From positions 1-47,015 of the forward strand of contig NZ_BATR01000120.1 in assembly GCF_000739655.1 (NCBI RefSeq): DNA of 47,015 nt, given 5' to 3'. A program made the translations under genes and the position numbers. Positions within the stretch are counted from its first letter, which is position 1. The number at the start of each line of letters is the position of its first letter. Below, one piece after another: positions 44,479-47,015 of this stretch. The notes beneath the pieces are model-generated. The model worked only from the letters and a program-made list of their open reading frames with translations. It had not been told where the DNA came from and did not search any database. The stretch is from Verrucomicrobium sp. BvORR106 (GTDB lineage: Bacteria > Verrucomicrobiota > Verrucomicrobiia > Verrucomicrobiales > Verrucomicrobiaceae).

Positions 44479-47015
44479 ATGAAATCGATCGCAATGTCCT
44501 TACGACTGGTTGATGGGGAACTTGGATTCTTGCATCTGCGAACTGCGCAATGGCAGAGGCGGCTGTTGGCCCTGTCCTTTTTTTTCCTGCTATCGCTAAT
44601 TTCGTACTCTCAGATGGTTGATGCAGAGAGGGTCGGGTGTGGTCAGGGATTTACGTTAATTGTCGCAAATGACGGCAGTGTATGGGCAACTGGTGACAAC
44701 GGCTACGGGCAACTTGGGCACAGCAATGCCACGGGGCAGCGGATTTTTGCGAAGTTGGATCAAATTAGCGATGTGAGGGCTGTTTCGGGAGGGCATCTTC
44801 ATAGTGTCGCTCTCAAGAATAACGGAACGGTTTGGGCATGGGGATTCAATGCATCCGGACAGTTGGGCAGAGGGGACAATGCTCATAGCAGTGTTCCGAT
44901 GCCGGTAGTTGGCCTTTCCGACATCGTCCGAATTGCCACCAGTTACAATCACAGTCTGGCATTGAAGTCTGACGGGACCTTGTGGGCGTGGGGCTATAAC
45001 TTTGATGGCCAGCTTGGTGATTCAAGCAATTCTGACCGGAATCTCCCGGTCCAGGTTGCGGGACTCACTGATGTCGTCTCTATGTGCACTGGGGACGGAC
45101 ATAGTCTCGCCCTGAAGCAGGATGGCACTGTGTGGGCTTGGGGGCGAAACAACTCAGGCGCTCTGGGAGATAATACTTTCATTAGCAGTAATACCCCGGT
45201 GCAGGTCAGCACGCTGACGAATGTCGTGGCAATAGCCAGCGGCGGTGGAAAAAGTATGGCATTAAAGTCGGATGGCACAGTGTGGACTTGGGGCGCGAAT
45301 TATGCCGGCCAGCTAGGTGATGGTAGCGCAAGTGACAGGGGACTGCCGGTACAGGTGGCTTCTCTAACAAATGTGGCGGCGATTGCAGGAGGATCGGGGT
45401 ACAGCGTCGCCTTGAAACAGGATGGCACAATCTGGTCATGGGGTGATGGGACATTTGGTCAAATGGGAAACTATACCAAAGTTGGGAGTTATCTGCCCGT
45501 TCAATCTACCGAAACGAGCGGGGAAGTTGTGGCGCTTGTGGCTAATGGTATGCACACGATTGCCATCAGGAGCAATGGAAGTCTTGTTGCTTGGGGCTAT
45601 AACGGTGTTGGGCAACTTGGGCAAGGGTTGCCATGGCAAGGCATCGTGCAGGAAAGCCTGCCACAAGTGGCCAGCGTCGCCACAAGAGGGGATCACAACC
45701 TTGCTATACGAGGCGACGGAAGCTTGTGGGCGTGGGGCTTCAATCACCATGGTCAGTTGGGCATAGGACACATCAATACCACAGGCATCCCGACTCAGGT
45801 TGCAGGCCTGACAGATGTCATATCAGCTGCAGGAGGCCGTTTTCACAGCCTGGCGGTGAGAGGAGACGGGACTGTTGTGGGATGGGGAAACAACAACTAC
45901 GGTCAGGTCGGCGATGGCAGTCTTGTGAGAAGGAATGTGCCCACTTCGGGATCTGGATTAACAGGAGTGGTTGCGGTAGCCGGAGGCACTTTCCATAGCG
46001 TGGCTTTGAAGGGTGATGGAACAGTGTGGGCATGGGGCGCCAATTCGTACGGCCAGTTGGGTGACAATAGCACAACCAATAGAAGCTCTCCGATCCAGGT
46101 GGCAGGATTAAACAATGTGGTGGCAGTGAAGGCGGGGAATTTCCACAATCTGGCTTTGAAGAGTGATGGAACAGTGTGGGCATGGGGCGCCAATTCAGCC
46201 GGGCAGCTCGGCGATGGAAGTACTAGTAATAAACTGGTGCCAGTGCAAGCCAGCGGGTTGTCGAACGTGCTGGCGATTAGTTCCGGCGGACTTCATAGTC
46301 TTGCGCTGACCGCTGATAGAAAAGTGTGGGCTTGGGGGAGCAATTCCACCGGTCAGCTCGGTGATGGCTCTACAGCAAACAGAAATATACCAGTGGAAGT
46401 GAGTGGGCTGGTCGACGTGATGTCGATCGCGGGAGGTGGATCTCACAGTTTGGCAGCTGACCGGAGTGGTAGAATTCATGCTTGGGGTAGCAATTCATCT
46501 GGACAGTTGGGGGACAACACGTCGGCAGATCGTGTGCTCCCGCATGAAGTAAGTGAAATGCAGGGCGCTAAAAGTGTCGCTGCTGGAGTCAGTCACTCTA
46601 TTGCACTTAAAGAAGACGGAAGCATTGCCCTATGGGGGGGGCATGAAAATGGGCAGTTAGGTGAAGGGATTTTGGACCCAGGAGAATGCACGCTGCCTGT
46701 AGGTATCGCCGATCACCTCAATATGTTGTCTGAATGCCCTCTTGCAAGTGTAGTTGAACCTGATGAATCAGGAACCTTGGCCTTGGGGGCCACACAGCGT
46801 CTGGTCGCTGAGGTGCTGACTGGGTCATCGCCAATTGCCAAAGTGCAGTTCTATCATCGTGGGGTTCTGATCGAAGAAGACCTGGCGACTCCTTTCGAAT
46901 CGAATTTTTCGCCGACTACATGGGGTGACTTTAAACTTGATGTCGTGGGAGTGGATTCCAATGGGGTGCGTTCTCCGCATTCCGTTCCGGTGTTAATCAA
47001 TGTTCCCTACGACAG
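44479..47015 (+). CDS. Exported RCC1-repeat beta-propeller protein (3' end beyond window)
   Basis: The open frame runs from ATG 44479 through the window end (845 codons visible). AGGAG abuts the first ATG; a second in-frame ATG at 44494 is possible. A basic stretch and hydrophobic core (RRLLALSFFFLLSLISYS) form a signal sequence. Fourteen RCC1 repeats of about 50 residues follow (44668 to about 46670), each with a variant of GTVWAWGxNxxGQLGDGS; 14 equals two seven-bladed propellers. After them, SPIAKVQFYHRGVLIEEDLATPF and following residues (read in two blocks) begin an Ig-like domain. Eukaryotic RCC1 is a Ran exchange factor; bacterial exported forms are presumed binding or adhesive modules. 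GC is lower than in the genes to the left. Confidence 0.9.
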   Translation, partial: MKSIAMSLRLVDGELGFLHLRTAQWQRRLLALSFFFLLSLISYSQMVDAERVGCGQGFTLIVANDGSVWATGDNGYGQLGHSNATGQRIFAKLDQISDVRAVSGGHLHSVALKNNGTVWAWGFNASGQLGRGDNAHSSVPMPVVGLSDIVRIATSYNHSLALKSDGTLWAWGYNFDGQLGDSSNSDRNLPVQVAGLTDVVSMCTGDGHSLALKQDGTVWAWGRNNSGALGDNTFISSNTPVQVSTLTNVVAIASGGGKSMALKSDGTVWTWGANYAGQLGDGSASDRGLPVQVASLTNVAAIAGGSGYSVALKQDGTIWSWGDGTFGQMGNYTKVGSYLPVQSTETSGEVVALVANGMHTIAIRSNGSLVAWGYNGVGQLGQGLPWQGIVQESLPQVASVATRGDHNLAIRGDGSLWAWGFNHHGQLGIGHINTTGIPTQVAGLTDVISAAGGRFHSLAVRGDGTVVGWGNNNYGQVGDGSLVRRNVPTSGSGLTGVVAVAGGTFHSVALKGDGTVWAWGANSYGQLGDNSTTNRSSPIQVAGLNNVVAVKAGNFHNLALKSDGTVWAWGANSAGQLGDGSTSNKLVPVQASGLSNVLAISSGGLHSLALTADRKVWAWGSNSTGQLGDGSTANRNIPVEVSGLVDVMSIAGGGSHSLAADRSGRIHAWGSNSSGQLGDNTSADRVLPHEVSEMQGAKSVAAGVSHSIALKEDGSIALWGGHENGQLGEGILDPGECTLPVGIADHLNMLSECPLASVVEPDESGTLALGATQRLVAEVLTGSSPIAKVQFYHRGVLIEEDLATPFESNFSPTTWGDFKLDVVGVDSNGVRSPHSVPVLINVPYD
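46013..46196 (+). repeat. Near-identical adjacent RCC1 repeat units
   Basis: A 34-base stretch encoding GDGTVWAWGANS or SDGTVWAWGANS is identical at the DNA level at 46013-46046 and 46163-46196, exactly 150 bp apart, whereas other repeat units differ at many codons. This suggests a recent duplication or gene conversion of one propeller blade. Confidence 0.8.

Noticed and set aside
44668-46670. Repeats considered as a CRISPR array or satellite
   Set aside because: The periodicity of about 150 bp is in frame and encodes RCC1 blades; no constant repeat with variable spacers is present anywhere in the window.

Overview
The window is high-GC, densely coded bacterial DNA that most resembles the Verrucomicrobiota, probably a relative of Verrucomicrobium, Roseimicrobium or Prosthecobacter. 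The clearest marker is the DUF1549/DUF1553 plus DUF1501 pair (17611-21105), a Planctomycetota/Verrucomicrobiota signature. A golvesin-C protein, many Gfo/Idh and TIM-barrel sugar enzymes, a large RCC1-repeat protein and mostly weak Shine-Dalgarno sequences fit the same group. The assignment is inference from gene content; no rRNA gene is present to prove it.

Layout. 1-841 (-) is the front of a flotillin-like floA cut by the window edge. 1068-9587 (+) holds a single-pass membrane protein, an ABC ATPase without an adjacent permease, a gluconate kinase, and an AddB/AddA-type helicase-nuclease pair overlapping by ATGA. 9678-17479 (+) is a tightly packed glycan cluster: a GT-C-like membrane protein, a DegT/DnrJ aminotransferase, a methyltransferase, a polyprenyl-phosphate-type GT2, a WxcM-like acetyltransferase/3,4-ketoisomerase fusion, a PIG-L-like protein and a GT4-like glycosyltransferase with a coiled-coil tail. 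The aminotransferase and the fusion together imply a nucleotide-linked 3-acetamido-3,6-dideoxyhexose; the enzymes making the dTDP-4-keto-6-deoxyhexose precursor are not in the window.

17611-25013 contains the DUF1549/DUF1553 and DUF1501 pair, an unrecognised small protein, an ADP-ribosylglycohydrolase-fold protein, a DUF4336 protein, a possible lipoprotein and an AAC(6')-like acetyltransferase. 25131-31863 is mostly sugar and sugar-acid metabolism (TIM-barrel isomerase, DHDPS-family aldolase, IlvD/Edd dehydratase, divergent SDR), interleaved with an RlmM-like RNA methyltransferase and a trypsin-like lipoprotein protease. Three good intrinsic terminators close minus-strand units here. 32270-43846 carries an esterase, a large Ser/Thr kinase downstream of uvrA, an ECF sigma factor, an ExoD-like protein, a Gfo/Idh/MocA oxidoreductase, a golvesin-C protein and an MFS transporter.

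43847-44478 is a visibly AT-richer non-coding stretch. It leads into an exported RCC1-repeat protein (44479 to the window end, incomplete) with 14 repeats, enough for two seven-bladed propellers, followed by the start of an Ig-like region.

The most unusual non-coding signal is a set of REP/REPIN-like palindromes in three intergenic gaps (about 21291-21322, 31906-32069, 40337-40497). The stems differ in sequence, but each is followed by the same CTCCTT tail, which resembles the anti-Shine-Dalgarno end of 16S rRNA. Two of the sites are head-to-head pairs of about 160 bp.
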